Shown: positions 25,700-43,330, counted from the stretch's first letter. The stretch: DNA of 64,000 nt from Eriocheir sinensis (GCF_024679095.1 NW_026111764.1:296778-360777); one strand, 5' to 3'. Numbers and translations are program-made. Notes: generated from the letters alone by a model not told the origin.

Positions 25700-28523
25700 C
25701 GTGCATCGCCACAAACCCGTACCCAGGATCCCGCCAGTACCACCCCCTCTCGTACTAAGCCTCTAGATCCCGTACAACGCCTTAGGTTCAAGGCGCGTAG
25801 CCTCAGAACCAAATTTGAGGACCTGCGATGTCGTGCTTTAACAGAAAATTTTGACATAATTGCTATAACTGAAACATTTATCGACACCACAAATATTGAT
25901 TTAAGTTCCGAATACAACATAGATGGCTACAGACTCTTCAACAAAGATCGTGTAAACTGTAGAGGCGGTGGCGTCGCCCTTTATGTCAAAAGCTATTTGC
26001 AACCCACTGACAAAACACTGGAAACAGTAACGTTGAACATTTGTGCGTGCGAGTAAACATTGCAAAGTCAACTTAAATATATCTGTCACCTACAGACCTC
26101 CTGGCAATCACTGATGACGACCTTGAAATGTACAGCGTCTTAAAGCAGTCACTTAATAACAGCGACTCACTGATATTAGGAGACTTTAACCTCCCCATAT
26201 CGACTGGGCGACACTGTCAGGTACAGAAGGCGAGTCACATAGAATGATCGAATTTCTAGAAGAAAATTATCTAAGCCAAATGGTTTCTGAGCCAACTCGA
26301 CAAAATAATATACTCGACCTTGTTATAACGACCCAAGATAACCTAATCAGTAGTGTCACGGTAGGAGAACACCTCGGTTCTTGCGATCATAAATTAGTGC
26401 GCGTCGACATTAAAGCTCAATCATCAGTGACTGAAAATAAAGTAAAGGTGCCCAATTTCAAAAGAGCTAACTTCGTAGAAATCCGACAAAAACTAACAGA
26501 AATACAACTATCAGATGACGGCAACGTAGAGGAATCCTGGCTAAGTTTTAAAATCACTTACTCACTCAGCAGAACACATTCGTCCCCTTGTGCGAGAAGC
26601 GAATTAACACTAATAAAAGCCCACCGTGGTTTAATAGCGAAATTAAACAATCAGTCAAGGAGAGAAAATTGTTTTACAGGTTAAAGAAAGAACAAAGCAC
26701 GCCCGAAAACATTAGACTTTATAATGATTCAATGCGACGAGTAAAAAGACTATTAGGTCAGGAAAAGCTTAGATACTAAGAAAATATTGAAGACAACTTT
26801 AAAAATAATCCTAAATATTTCTTCAGTTACATAAACAACAGAAAGTCGATCAAAAGTGGTATTGGAACTTTAACAAACAGCGACGGTGCACTAGTGACTG
26901 ACAGCCAACACATTGCAAACCTCTTAAACAATTACTTTTCCTCGGTGTTTAATACTAACAGTCTTCCTCTCGCTACCACCAACACCAGTACTATTGTAAA
27001 TCTCGAGCATGCATTGCCTAATTTTGAAATAACAACCGATGAAGTCCTTAAAGCTCTCCATTCACTTAAAACAAATAAAAGTCCTGGACCTGACAAAGTA
27101 TATCCAACTCTGCTGAAAGAAACAAAGAGCGAAATACTCTCCTCCTCACAACCGTATTCAATATGTCCTTGCGACAAGGCATCGTCCCTTCAGATTGGAA
27201 AAGGCTAACGTGACACCGATTTTCAAGAAAGAGACAAAAAGTACCAGGTAATTACAGGCCCATTAGTCTAACTTCGGTTGTAGGTAAGCTACTTGAGGCA
27301 TAATTAGAGACAAAATTGTGAATTACCTTGAAAGCCACTCATTGATTGGGGACTCACAACATGGCTTCCGAAACAAAAGATCCTGCCTATCAAACCTATT
27401 AACCTTTATAACGACCTCTTTCACTGTTTATGACGTAACCAAATCACTGGACGTAGTCTATCTTGATTTCCAGAAAGCGTTTGATAAAGTCCCGCATCAT
27501 AAATTACTTTACAAATTAAAGCAAATAGGTATTGACGGTCAAGTAAACCAATGGATCGCGAATTGGTTGAGCAACAGACAACAAAGAGTAGTGATTGACG
27601 GATTTAACTCAGAGTGGGCGCCTGTCACTAGTGGCGTCCCTCAGGGCTCGGTCCTTGGCCAAGTGCTCTTCATTATTTACATCCACGACGTGGATGTTGG
27701 ACTCAATAACCGCATTAGTAAATTTGCAGACGACAAAAAGATTGGCAACTCGGTTCTCACTTACGAAGACAGGCAAAGCCTCCAAGAGGCTTTGCACAAA
27801 ATTTCAGCTTGGTCGGATAGATGGGAGATGCCTTAACGTAGACAAGTGCCAGGTCCTTCAAGTTGGAACGAGGAATAAGAAGTTCGAATACGAAATGCGC
27901 GGCGTTAAACTCAAAAGCGTTCAATGCGTCAAAGACTTGGGGTCAAAATCGCGTCAAACCTCAAATTCTCACAGCAATGCATCGATGCAGCAAATAAAGC
28001 GAACAGAATGTTGGGCTTCATTAAAGAAACTTTGTATTCAAGAATAAAGATGTAATACTCCTGCTCTACAACAGTTTAGTCAGACCCCACTTGGAATATG
28101 CGGTACAGTTTTGGTCTCCCACCATGCAAAAGGATATTGCTAAATTAGAAGGTGTTCAGCGTCGGGCAACGAAAATGATCCCTCCTTGCGCAACAAATCC
28201 TACGAAGAAAGGCTTTCTACCCTTAACATGTTCTCTTGAGAAACGTCGCCTGGAGGAAAACTGATCGAATGTTTTAAAATACTTAATGGTTTCACGAATG
28301 TGACAGATCAACACTGTTTATGATCGATGACACACTTGCGCACGAGGAACAATGGCGTAAAACTCAGATGTAGACAAGTAAATTCAGACTGCACCAAATT
28401 TTTCTTCACCAACGTTGTAAAGCGAGAATGGAATAAGCTTCCACCGTCAGTGGTCCAGTGTAACACGATTGACTCCTTCAAAATAAGCTCGACCGTCACT
28501 TCCTTCAACTTAATATCAACTAG
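25700..28523 (+). pseudogene. CR1-type ORF2: APE endonuclease and reverse transcriptase
   Basis: The endonuclease reads LRTKFEDLRCRALTENFDII, ITETFI, GGGVALYVK, GDFN (about 26179) and CDHKLVRVDI (about 26380). The RT reads TNKSPGPDKVYPTLLKE (about 27075), DSQHGFRNKRSC, VYLDFQKAFDKVPHH (about 27455), SGVPQGSVLG (about 27630) and FADDKKIGNS, where the usual Thr after FADD is Lys (about 27723). The C-terminal connection is KDLG, LVRPHLEYAVQFWSP, GVQRRATKM and NVVKREWNKLPPS, with the stop at about 28521. More than ten small indels and stops separate these blocks. All frames agree with the inverted copy at 29.7-31.4 kb. Confidence 0.9.
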
Positions 28524-28619
28524 AGTAGAAATGCAACGTTTTGGAGTCTTCTGATTAATGTAAAATCACTTAGGTTTAAGGACAGACCACCAAGTCTGGA
28601 CCATGGGTCTGTGGTCTGA

Positions 28620-28623
<4 letters not shown>

Positions 28624-28670
<47 letters not shown>
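28624..28670. repeat. (CT)n tract abutting the CR1-like 3' end
   Basis: About 23 CT units on the plus strand, starting within two bases of the retrotransposon's last recognisable base (GGTCTGATTTT). Confidence 0.95.
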
Positions 28671-28673
<3 letters not shown>

Positions 28674-28891
28674 CTGGACTTTCTTAATTTTCTTTCTTTT
28701 CCAAATACAAAAAAAAGTTCGAAATCAAACTTTTTCTATTATTTTTCCCTTACAGCTAATTAACGACCGGCTTCATAATTGGCCTCATAATAAGGGACTG
28801 ATTGCCTTCACCTCGTCGTTTGTTCAGCCATACGTTGTGTGTGGACAAGAGATGTCCGCTTTTAAAAACACACACGCTATGGCTTTAATTA

Positions 28892-28892
<1 letters not shown>

Positions 28893-28933
<41 letters not shown>
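28893..28933. repeat. (GT)n followed by (GC)n
   Basis: About 20 GT units running into GCGCGCGCGC, a sequence with Z-DNA potential. It lies in the 1.1-kb spacer between the two inverted CR1-like copies. Confidence 0.95.
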
Positions 28934-32179
<3,246 letters not shown>

Positions 32180-32380
32180 ATGACATTAAACACATATAAA
32201 TTTGAAGTAATCAACTCTCCAGCTTCCAGATGATTATATGAATAAAGAAAGACAGAAAACTCAAATAAAGAAGGAATGTAATATGTAAAACAAGAATGAA
32301 ATCAATGAATAAAATGAGTTGTTAAAGATGGATGGATAAAGAATGAATAGACTTACTGGTCACACTCGCCCTTCACTTCA

Positions 32381-32516
32381 TCACCACTCTTCCACTATCA
32401 GCACCACTGACTCATCACCACTCTTCCACTATTAGCACCACTGACTCATCACCACTCTTCCACTATTAGCACCAATGACTCATCACCACTCTTCCACTAT
32501 TAGCACCACCGACTCA
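32381..32516. repeat. 34-bp tandem repeat, four copies, then TCACCA-rich DNA
   Basis: Units start TCACCACTCTTCCACTATTA at 32381, 32415, 32449 and 32483 (34 apart). Irregular CATCAC/CACCA sequence continues to about 32835. Confidence 0.9.
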
Positions 32517-32839
32517 TCACCACATCACCACATCACCACCACGACCAACAGTCACCTCCGTTCCAATTGTCGCCCTACACAACCCTTCACATCACCTTTG
32601 CCATCCCTTCATCATCACCCTCACTACCTCATTGCCACGTCATCACCATCTTCATCACCAAAAGTCACCCCATTCTCATTTCCTTCTTATCCTTTCAGTA
32701 ACATCATCATCAGAGTCATCACCCTCATGACCAACATCACCAGAACCTCATTATCATAACCCACCAGTCATTTCCATTTTCATATATCCCCTCATCACCA
32801 CTCCCATCACCACCACATTCCCATTACCTCATCACCACC

Positions 32840-33591
32840 TTTTTTTTTTTTTTTTTACACCTAAATAGACAGTTCAAGGGCGTAAAGAAAAATATATAAA
32901 AAGCCCGCTACTCACTGTTCCTGAATAAAGATCAAAGGAGTGTCCAAAAAGAGAGGTCAATTTCGGGAGGAGAGGTGTCCTGATACCCTCCTCTTGAAAG
33001 AGTTCAAGTCGTAGGCAGGAGGAAATACAGATGAAGGAAGATTGTTCTAGAGTTTACCAGCGTGAGGGATGAAAGAGTGAAGATGCTGGTTGACTCTTGC
33101 ATAATGGGTTTGGACAGTATAGGGATGAGCATGAGTAGAAAGTCGTGTGCGGCGAGGCCGCGGGAGGGGGGGTGGCATGCAGTTAGCATGTTCAGAAGAG
33201 CAGTCAGCGTGAACATATTGATAGAAGATAGAAAGAGAGGCAACAAGGCGGCAGAATTTAAGAGGTAAAATACTATATCAGTAAGAAGATGAGAGGTGAT
33301 GAGACGAAGAGCCTTGGACTCCACTCTGTCGAAGAGAGCAGTGAGTGGACCTCCCCACACATGAGATGCATACTCGGTACGAGGGCGGACAAGTCCCCTA
33401 TATATGGATAGCAACTGTGCGGGGGAAAAGAACTGGCGGACACGATATAGAACGCCCAACCTCGAGGAGGCAGATTTAGTACGAGAGGAGATGTGAAGTT
33501 TCCAGTTAAGATTTTGAGTTATGGATAGACCGAGTATTGAAGAAGGTGACAGCTGAGTGTTGTCGAGTGTTGTCATTCTCATTAATCTCAT
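32840..33591 (-). pseudogene. Non-LTR retrotransposon 3' fragment with poly(A)
   Basis: A minus-strand frame (33004-33591) reads DNTQLSPSSILGLSIT, NWKLHISSRTKSASSRLGVL, FFSPAQLLSIYRGLVRPRTE and DRVESKALRLITS, the C-terminal part of an RT. The trailer ends in an A run of about 18 (32840-32858 on the plus strand as T). The 5' end is truncated before the FADD motif. The same family occurs at 53640-55330 on the plus strand. The late part of the frame may be shifted relative to the family (it becomes Leu/Ser-rich after about residue 105). Confidence 0.85.
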
Positions 33592-34540
33592 TAGCGCCTC
33601 ATTAACCTCGCCATTCCCATTCTCATTACCATTTCACATTTAACATAATTACGGCCTTCACCCTCACCCCCTTTGACCTTCCCCTCTCCCCCCTCACGTT
33701 ACCCCTCTCCTACCCTCCCTCACAACTTTCACTCTCTTCCTTTTCCTTATATATTTCCCCCTATCCTAACTCCTTTCGTAAATCTCTACCTCCTTCTTTT
33801 TTCTTATTTCTTTCCCCCTCGTTCATCACCTCTTCATGCTTTCCCTTATTTTCAACCTTCTTTTTCTCTCTCTCTCTCCTATATCCCTTCCATTCCGCTA
33901 ACACCCTTTCTTCCATTTCCCATCTACCCCTTTTTTTTTTTCTTCGTCAGCCTACAATCTTCTTATTCTTTATCCCCTTTCATCCCCTCCTCACATCTCA
34001 TCCCTCCCGATCTATCCCTCCTCCCCTGCCTCTACTCCCTCCTCACCTCTCCCTCTTCCCCTCCCCCTCCCCTTCTCTTCCCTCAATCCCTCGTGACCTT
34101 CCTGTCTCGTATCCTCTCATCCCATCTCTCTCCTCCCATTATCCTCCTCACTCATCTCTCCTCTTCCCCCCTCCCCTAATCATTCCCCTCCCTCCTCCTC
34201 CTCTCCTATCACCTCCCACTTCAATTTATCCTGCCTCATAGCCTCTCATACCCTAACCTTCCTCCCCCTTTCTCCTCCCCCCTCTCCCCTCCCCCATCTC
34301 CCTACCTCTCTTATCTCCTCCCCTCTCTAATTACCCTCCCCCCCAGTCATTCGCTGCAGCACCTTCTCCCCGCGCTGAGCTCAGGTGACGCGGACAGGTC
34401 AGCTCTACATTAGCAGGTCAATTAATTATGACCTTCAGTGTAATGGGCAGGTGCTTAATGAGGCGTGTTACTTTAGCGGTTTGTTTGTCTGTCTGTCTGT
34501 ATGCGTGTACGTGTGTTAGTATGTGTATGCATGTTTTTTG
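33592..34540. other. Pyrimidine-rich spacer
   Basis: CCTCTCC/CTTCC-rich plus strand to about 34340, then a short mixed block (34340-34520). No gene. Confidence 0.6.
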
Positions 34541-34573
<33 letters not shown>

Positions 34574-34769
34574 CAAGGGTATAGTACGAAGAGGAAGTGG
34601 GTTAGTGGTGAGGTACAGGTGGGGAATAGGAAAGACAGTAGGAGTGTACAGTTGTATGGTGTAGGTTCGTTAGTTGTTCTGGTGTAGTTATTGTTTATCG
34701 GGCACCTTATTTGTATACCCCGGCGTGCTGGGGTTTGTGTTTGGATTGTTTGTGTAGAGAGCTGTTAAG

Positions 34770-37505
34770 CTATGGCGTCACTTGTGTGAAGTGATGTGTG
34801 GGCGGTTGTTCTCGTAGTGATTTCAAGCTGCGCGGAAACCAGGGGTGGACCAAGTTCGTGCTGCCGTCAAGCTCCTTGACGTGGGTGTAGTTCACGTCGT
34901 CTTGCTGGTCTAGCTTCTCCCATATCTTTCCGGCCGCCTCCCGTAGCCTTGTGCTGACTAGTTGTACCCGAGTCTGCGGTGTTGTGCTGCTGTGTTTTCC
35001 GTGTACGGGTATTTCTGTCCGGTGGCAAATCTCAGCGCTTTGTTCTGCAGCCTCTGAAGCTGTAACATCTTGGTGTGGGAAGCCATGTGTCGGGGTGGGT
35101 GAGTAGTCTAGTATAGGAAGTATCTTAGTCTTTACTAGATACAGTTTGAGCCGCTCTGTGAAGTGCCAGAATCTGTTTAGTGATGTGAGGGCTGTTTTAA
35201 CTTTCATGGTTTTGTCGTTGACGTGTTTAACGATCAGGCCGGTGGATGTCACTGTGTGGCCTAATATCTGGCATTGTTTTTGGTGGGAGATGGTGTTGCC
35301 CTGTATTTGTATGTCATTTATTTTTTTCCTGCCGAGTGCGACCACAGCGAACTTGTCTATGTTTGTCTTGATCTTCCATTTTTTCAAATGTGTTGAGTCT
35401 GTTCGCCTCCCGCACGACCAGGGCGTCATGGTGGTCTAGGGTACCGTTGAGGTCACTATTTGTGTCGCGTCGTCAGCATAATATATATCCATACAGCTTC
35501 TGTTATCAGACCGGGGCATGTCAGAGGTGTAGGTGATGAAGAGCGTTGGTGATAACACGCTGCCCTGTGGCACGCCGCTGTGAAGGGGGAACGGGGAGGA
35601 TATTGCTGACTTAACTCGAATGGAAGCTGAGCGCTGATCAAGGAAGCTACATAACAGTTTTTCCGTTAGCTCTGGCAGTCCGAGTTGAAGTATTTGTATT
35701 GCAGGCCCCGTAGCCAGACTTTATCAAACGCTTTGCTGATGTCGCGTTGGATAATAGTGCAGTTTAGTCCTTGTCCTTTAGTGAGTGCTACCTTTTCGCT
35801 GGCGATGGAGATAGCTGACGTAGTGCTCCTCCCTGCCCTGAAGCCATACTGGGACGGGTTATAAAGGTTGTTTTCCTCCAGGTGACATCTGAGTCGTAAG
35901 TTGATTATTCTTTCAAAGATTTTTCCAGGGACTTCTAGGAGTGAGATTGGTCTGTAGTTCTTGGGATCCGTGGATGGTTTGCCTGGTTTAGGTATCATGG
36001 TGAGAGTGGCGACTTTGAATCGTTGAGGGAAGTAACCTGTTGTTAACATCGCATTATATATGGTGAGTAGGTACGCCAGATTTCGGGGGTAACATGCTCA
36101 TTTGTTGTTTATCTATTTTGCTCTCCGGCGACGTGTTTTTCGTTTTGTTTATAGCTGACTGGAGCTCGGCTGTGCCTATTTCCATAGTCAACAGATGGGC
36201 CTGTGTTAGGCGTTGCAGATCAATCGTATGGTGTGGCCTGGTTCTTGTTGGGTCCTGTTGGAGCCATGCCTTTACTTCCCGTTCATTGTCTTGGTCATCA
36301 TGAGCGTTGTCTTCAGGTCTTATTGTGAACACTGACCTCCAGGTTTCTCTGAACTCTTGGGCAATACCCTTGTCATCCTGTATTTTGACTCCTCCCTTTT
36401 CTAGGTGTATGGGGCGGTGGTGTGTGTTGCCCTGCAGGCTTTTGGGTCCTTATATTTCTCGGCGAGGCCTTTTATTGCGTTTTCTCAATGCCTGTTGTAT
36501 GCTGTTTTGCACGTATCTTTTAGCGTTCGTTGGAAAACTCTACTTTGTTGATAAAGATCATGCGTCCAGCCCGGCGTATCGGAGGTTGTTGGTAAAACCA
36601 AGCTGTGCGTCCGTAATCTCTTGGTTGCGGTGGGGGTATGATAGTGTTTTGTGCCTTGTGAGGGGTATTGGTTGTGTTTGGGCAGTTTTGACGGCGGTAT
36701 ACCAGGTGTTGACATCGGTTTCTATGCCATCTGTGTTTTTCCCCTCTAGATGTAGGTCAGGTAGTTCTGAGTCTATAATGTTCATATATTGCTCCCAATT
36801 CGCCTTTTTTGTGTTTATCCGCTGTGGACAGGGCACGACAACGGGAGTGGTTGAGATGGTGAACAGTATTGGGAGGTGGTCGCTGCTCGTTTGTGGCCCC
36901 TGGCTGGCGTGGGTGTTGTGGAATGTTTTCCCATTCGTTAGAATCACGTCAGGCGTGGAGAGGGCTGAGTGGCCTATAAACGTGGGGAAATTTGGACCTA
37001 TGTGCTGGGCTCCGAAGGTGGTGATGATTTTCATAATGTTTCGTCCAGTTGTATTTGTGTTGGAATGGCCAAGGCTGGTGTGGCGTGCGTTTAAGTCACC
37101 TAGGAAGTACATGGGTTCAGGTATGCGTAGCAGTTTATAGAAGTCAGGAAACATGATGCAGCCCTCTCGTGGGGGGATGTAAGTAGTGGCAATATTAATG
37201 GGCCCGAGGGTAGTTAATTTAACAGAAAGGGTGTCGGAGTAGTGGAAGTCGTCATATATTTTGTGCTGGGTTCCTGTTTTGACTGCTATTGCCACTCCAG
37301 CGTGTTGTTCACCTGTTCTGTTCCGCTGATAACATGAATAACCCGGTATCTTTAGAGCCTGGGTGTTGGGGAGGCCATGGCTATTAATGAGGATTACATC
37401 TGGGTTCTCATGTGTACGTGTTTATTAGATTGATGCGTTTGTGTGCCAATGGTGGACATTGTGCTGTAGTATTTTTAGTTGATTGGTAGGTTGTGTGAAT
37501 GACAT
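34770..37505 (-). pseudogene. LINE ORF2: APE endonuclease and reverse transcriptase
   Basis: ORF2 begins with LKILQHNVHHW just after the ATG at 37505. The endonuclease frame (36558-37295) contains VKLTTLGPINIATTYIPPRE, FLGDLNARHTSLG and SSDHLPILF, the conserved Asp/Asn and Asp-His pairs. The RT reads MIPKPGKPSTDPKNYRPISL, NPSQYGFRAGRSTTSAIS, RDISKAFDKVWLRGL, SGVPQGSVLSPTLF and YYADDATQIV (about 35470-35500). The C-terminal piece 34770-35429 reads KTNIDKFAVVALGRKK and HTVTSTGLIVKHVNDK. Frameshifts at about 37300, 36550, 36050, 35660 and 35440 break it, but core residues remain, so the copy is moderately young. Confidence 0.9.
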
Positions 37506-37816
37506 GGTTGTATTAGGGTCAGTTTTGTTGCTCCTTTGCCTCGCTCCTCAGTCCGGGGCGAGTGCTTGCTCTGTTGGCACCTTTGTGTTGGTCCTGATGT
37601 GGTGGGCATGGTTGTGGTCGAGGGGACTGACCGCGAGGGTTGAGGAGTGGGGCGATGGGGATGGAAGGTCGGGCTGTCGCCCCTCTGCCCCAGTTGTGAC
37701 CCTGGTGCCTCTTCACGAGGTGATTCATCGTTTGTTTGGGTTGGGGTGACAACCTGGGCCGAGCCTGCTGCTGTGGGTGGGGCGGGTCTGAATGGCCGTT
37801 GTTGATAGACTTGGGA

Positions 37817-38789
37817 CTAACTGAAGGGTCTGAGTGAGTTCAGCCAAGGCTGTGTTTGCTGATTTCGTGTTAGCCGGTAATGGAGGCCATTTTCAATGCT
37901 CAGTGTCCTTATGACAGCCTGGTATGTGCCTGGCGTTCTTTGCTCTTGAGATAGGGCAGTAGTTGTAATAGCTGCAACCTTCAATTGGTTTTCTAATGAG
38001 CCGGGTTGTGGGTAAGTCTGATTGTTGTTGGCTACATAAGAATACAATTGGTTAGGTTTCAGCTTGCTGGCATTTACCCTGGCACGTTTGTCTTTTAGTG
38101 CCTGTTTTCTTTTCGGGCATTTCATGGCCATGCAAGAGTGCTGGCCTGAGCACAGGACACATTTCTGCTCCCCTGCGTCGCATTCTTGCCATGTGTGGTC
38201 TGTCTCTGCGCAGATTGAGCACACCTGTAGTCTTGTGGCTTTGTGCACTTTTGTTGTGTGTCCTTCAATCTGGTAGCATCTGAAGCACACGGTGAGTGGA
38301 ATAAATTGTTCCACCTCCAACTGGGCTGGCGTAAGGCTTAGATTTAGGACCTTCAGTCCCTGCCTGCATGCCGTGGCAGCCATGTCTTGTGTTCTGAACA
38401 TGACTTTATACGTGTGGCCTTTCGGGAAGCGAATGACCTCTGTGACGGTTGCCCAGCTCTGTATGCGTTCAATATCTTGTTTGATATGAAGCACATCATG
38501 GTCCGCCAAGCCCTGTACATTCTTGATGATAATGCACTTGCGGCATTTGACCTCTGGAGGGGTGTATAGGGTGAAGCCTGCGTCGCCAAGGACTTTGGCT
38601 GTTGTGTACAGATAGATGTGGTCAAATGACTTGTCATCTGCCACGTACAAGGAGTAGCTCTATAGCTCTCCTTTATGTCTGCCACCAAGATGTTCTGGTT
38701 GGCTAGGCATTCATGAGTTTTCTCTATGGCTGTTTTTCTGCTCCATCATTGAGTTTATATTTCACCTTCACCCTGTGGAGGGTGGCCAT
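37817..38789 (-). pseudogene. LINE ORF1 with zinc knuckles (Gag-like)
   Basis: ORF1 proteins coat the element RNA. The frame opens MATLHRVKVKYKLNDGAEK at 38789 and after a frameshift continues as 37817-38650. It contains an RRM-like region (CIIIKNVQGLADHDVL, VIRFPKGHTYKVMF), then a cysteine-rich zone with three knuckle-like groups (CFRCYQIEGH, CSICAETDHTWQEC, CVLCSGQHSCMAMKC) and a basic stretch KRKQALKDKRARV. It stops at 37817, about 310 bases before the ORF2 start. Confidence 0.85.
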
Positions 38790-39205
38790 GTAGGGACGTG
38801 ATGAGCCTAACTAGGCATAGGTAGCCTCCACACAGTCCTAAGCCGGCGAGAAACAGGGCCGGATATAGTGTGCCCCAATACGGTGAGTGAAGGTTTTGAA
38901 GACCACAAGGGCTGTTCACCTCACAGTACGGGTAGTGGCGGAAGCAATCAAGAGATTATAGTGCTGGGGGTGTACTGCAAGAGGGCAGTGTACGGCGACC
39001 TTTATTGGGTAAGAGGGTAGTGTACGGGCGACTTCTATTGGGTCGTGCATCGTCTGGGCCTGGTGGGTGGTGTGGCACTGGCCTGGCCTGGCACCCCGGA
39101 GCGCGCCTGGGCACACGTCCTTCCTGGTGACTCTCTCTCTCCTGCTCGTTTCGCTCGCTCTCTCGGTTACATTTTCTGCATGACCTTTTGCTCTCATGAT
39201 ATTTT

Positions 39206-40380
<1,175 letters not shown>

Positions 40381-41163
40381 GAGGTAGGTGGTGGATACAC
40401 GTCACAAATACGTCACGCCTCACCTGTTGGAATGTGTAAGTGGCTCACGCAGGTTTTGCCATCACAGTCAAGAGTAAACGCCATAATTAACCGCATCTGG
40501 CAAAGCACAATAGCGTTAAAAATTAGCGGAGTGTGTGAAACAATCTGTGCCAAGGCCCCATGCTGATCCGAGTCTTCGTTTGAAAGATATTTGCGATAAA
40601 CGGTACGTCGTAGGGTCTGATATGGATAGTTACTCTGTATTTAATTACTTCACTGCCTCCTTATTACTGTCTTACCTGTCCACACTTTCTTCCATCCTTT
40701 TTACTTCCTACTTCCTTATCTCTCTTCTTCTCCTCCCTCCTCCTTTCTTTTCACCTCCTACCTACTTTTTTTCTTCTTTTCTATCTACTTGTCTACTTAT
40801 TAACAAGCTATCCACCGATCACTGTACTGATCTATCTACAAAACTACTTACCTAGATTTCTACCTGCCTTCTTAACTGCCTTTCTTATTTTTTTGGCAAA
40901 CCTTCCTTCCTCCCTTCCTTCCCTCCCTACCTACCTAGCTTCTCCCAATATCTCTTCCCTCCTACCTACCCACCTATCTCCCCGCCTCAAAATACATGCA
41001 TACATTCCCCTCAGCATCTTTCCATGTATGATGTGTTATCTGTACCCGCAAGATATCCCAGTGCGTGTATGTATTACGTGTGTATAGATTATTTGGCTCT
41101 CATCGTACATTTACCTACGTACATTTTTGAATCCACCTTTCCACCAGCCGTTTTATTCTATTT
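40381..41163. other. Unassigned spacer
   Basis: Mixed sequence to 40660, then pyrimidine-rich with (CTAC)n-type stretches near 40920-40990. I see no gene or element. Confidence 0.5.
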
Positions 41164-41234
41164 CTCCTCCTCCTCCTCCTCCTCCTCCTCATCCTCCTCC
41201 TCATCCTCCTCTTCTTCTTATTATTATTATTCTC
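41164..41234. repeat. (CTC)n-(ATT)n compound trinucleotide repeat
   Basis: Interrupted CTC triplets, then CTT and TTA triplets. Confidence 0.9.
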
Positions 41235-43330
41235 CCTTCCGGCCATGTATTGTCAATATCCCTTTAAGCAGGGCGGAGATGTTAGCAGCAGGTAGAGAGT
41301 GACCGCCGGGGGAAGGGAAGGGGGGAGGGGAGTGGGTGGAGTGGAAGGAACGAGGAAGGAAGGGAATGGGATTGGAATGGAAAACTGAAGGAATGGAAAG
41401 CTATGGAGAACTGTGTGAAATAGGCGAGGAGATGGTTGAACGAAGGAAAGAAGGGAGGGAAAGGAAGGGGAAGGGAAAGAGTAGCAGCAGCAGCAAGAAA
41501 GGGAGATTCCTAAACCTTCCTTTTCCTTAACCTACCCTTGCCGAAGCACACCCACCCTTCACTCCCGCCCCCTCACCTTCCTCCTCTCCCATCCCTCCCC
41601 CCTTCCCCTTCCCCTAATCCCAAACACGTCCCTTATGGCACCCTTCACTCTGCAGTTTATCGAACAGTCAAATCTCCTTTTAGGCCCTCGGCGCCCATTT
41701 CAATTTATTAATGCCGCCATGCAAAAAATGAGGGCGCGGTAAAGTGAAAGGCGGCAATAGGAGCAATATATTGGTTGTAAAAGTATTCCTTTGGCCCAGA
41801 CGGGATCCCGGGGTGAGGGAAGGGCGCGGGTGTTGGTGACGGAAGCAGCGCGGGCGAGGGGTGGGATGGTAAAGAACGGGAGGAGGAAGTGGCTGGGGAA
41901 ATGGAACAGGAGGAAAAGTGAAGAAGGAAGGCAAAAGAGAAAGAAGCAGTAGATGGAAGATGAAGGGAATACGAGGGGGAGAAGAGGGTAGTGAGGGATA
42001 TGGCAAACGTATAGAAAAGATGTAGGGGAGGAGCAGGACGATGGTAGATGGCAAGAATTGGTGGTGACGGAAGAATAAAGAATATCGCAGACGAGCGAGT
42101 CGCGGGGCATTATCATACAACCATCATTTCCCGTGCGTGCGTCCAGCGGCAGCACGGATTTCTACCAAACGTGAGCTGAAATGGTCTTTGTATGTAAACC
42201 ATGGCATTAAGAAGCTCCTGAGTCAGAGAGTTCGTGAAAATAGTGCCAAAGTAATATAAATAATAATCCAGAAGTGTCCAGGGCGGAAACGTCCTCGCGT
42301 GCGTTCATTGCGCCGTTGTATTCTTTATATTGGCGTGTTGATGGCTGTGTGGCATCGGCGAAGTTGTGTTGTACATTTTTTTAAGTGAGGGAACAGTTGC
42401 ACCATCGCTGCAGTAACAGCTCACGGAAACCGAAATTTCAATCCCAAGGTATGATCTGCCCTCGCCACGAAGGAACGGTAGTGTTTTGTAGCGACGTGTT
42501 CCTCTGCGCCTTGGCAGTGTTTGCCAGGCCTCCTGTGGTGGGCTGATTGATCTCCGCACTCAGGAGACAGTCTGTCCGTCACACAAACTCGTAGTTTCTG
42601 TATGACTGCCTCAGCTCATCTTCTTACAGGATAGTTATGGATGGCACCGAGCAGCGACTGTAGACCTTCCATGGTGTGTACAAAAATCATTGAGGAAAAT
42701 GGCGTTATGATTTATAACCTGATGTATTTATATCATTACTTACATATATTTGACAAAAGAACTGAAACAGTACTGGTGTCAGACATTTCATCTCATAAAG
42801 AGAAGTCTTATGAACACGGCAGCATAACTAAGTTATAAATGAAAAGGGATATAAATGAAAAAATGAATTTGAAATTTGAATAATGAACAAGACAATACAT
42901 CCTCCTCCATCAGAGCGACGCGCGCCTGGGCGTGGGCACACTGGCCGCTGCCTGCTGGTGCTGGCGTGGCGCTGCGCCGTACGTTCATGCTTTCATGCTT
43001 CCCACAACTAACACTTACTTAGTAACCTCAGCTCCTTCATCAGTCGTTCCTCGCATCGTTACTTTGATTTACGAGTAAACCCATTCTGTTGCTACCCAAG
43101 AACTGACGGAATAGTGACATTTATAGCAAGGGAGTGAGGAGGAAAGAGTGGCTGTGAGGGAGAGAAGGAGCTCATTAGGGCACGAAGAATGAGTAGCGTG
43201 CTCGTTACTCGTCCTGCTATGATACACCTCGCACAGTAATGCTTGATGAACCCTTAGTGAGTGCAGCAAAGGGAAGGGCCAGCCACAAACATGTCCTTTA
43301 ATTACGACACATGATGGATTGTTATTATTA
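41235..43330. other. Unassigned region
   Basis: A purine-rich block (41290-41510), a pyrimidine-rich block (41540-41640), mixed sequence, another purine-rich block (41860-42030), then mixed sequence of ordinary composition (42060-43330). Several frames of 60-150 residues occur but none shows a recognisable domain or codon pattern. 42140-42640 has the least repetitive composition and would be the place to look for an exon. Confidence 0.4.

Larger units (their letters stand above)
24319..28622 (+). mobile_element. CR1-like non-LTR retrotransposon, long copy
   Basis: Order: 93-bp repeats in the 5' region, ORF1 with zinc-finger/coiled-coil/esterase domains, ORF2 with APE endonuclease and RT, a short 3' untranslated region, then directly a (CT)n tract at 28624. 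The esterase-type ORF1 and lack of poly(A) are hallmarks of the CR1 group. Numerous frameshifts make it inactive. A second copy of the same family lies in inverted orientation at 29713-31378. Confidence 0.9.
34541..38900 (-). mobile_element. Near full-length I/jockey-type LINE
   Basis: On the minus strand: ORF1 start ATG at 38789, ORF2 start at 37505, RT end at 34770, a 3' untranslated region of about 200 bases, and a poly(A) of about 30 (34541-34570). The two-ORF layout, zinc knuckles in ORF1 and APE endonuclease place it in the jockey/I superfamily. Exact clade (I, Nimb or related) is uncertain. 5' untranslated sequence may extend to about 39110. Confidence 0.9.

Noticed and set aside
34428..34664. 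78-residue plus-strand frame with a hydrophobic start
   Set aside because: It reads across the T run that is the poly(A) tail of the minus-strand LINE and into that LINE's 3' untranslated region.
42305..42559. Possible small gene on the minus strand
   Set aside because: 84 residues with balanced composition but no domain, no splice or start context I can defend.
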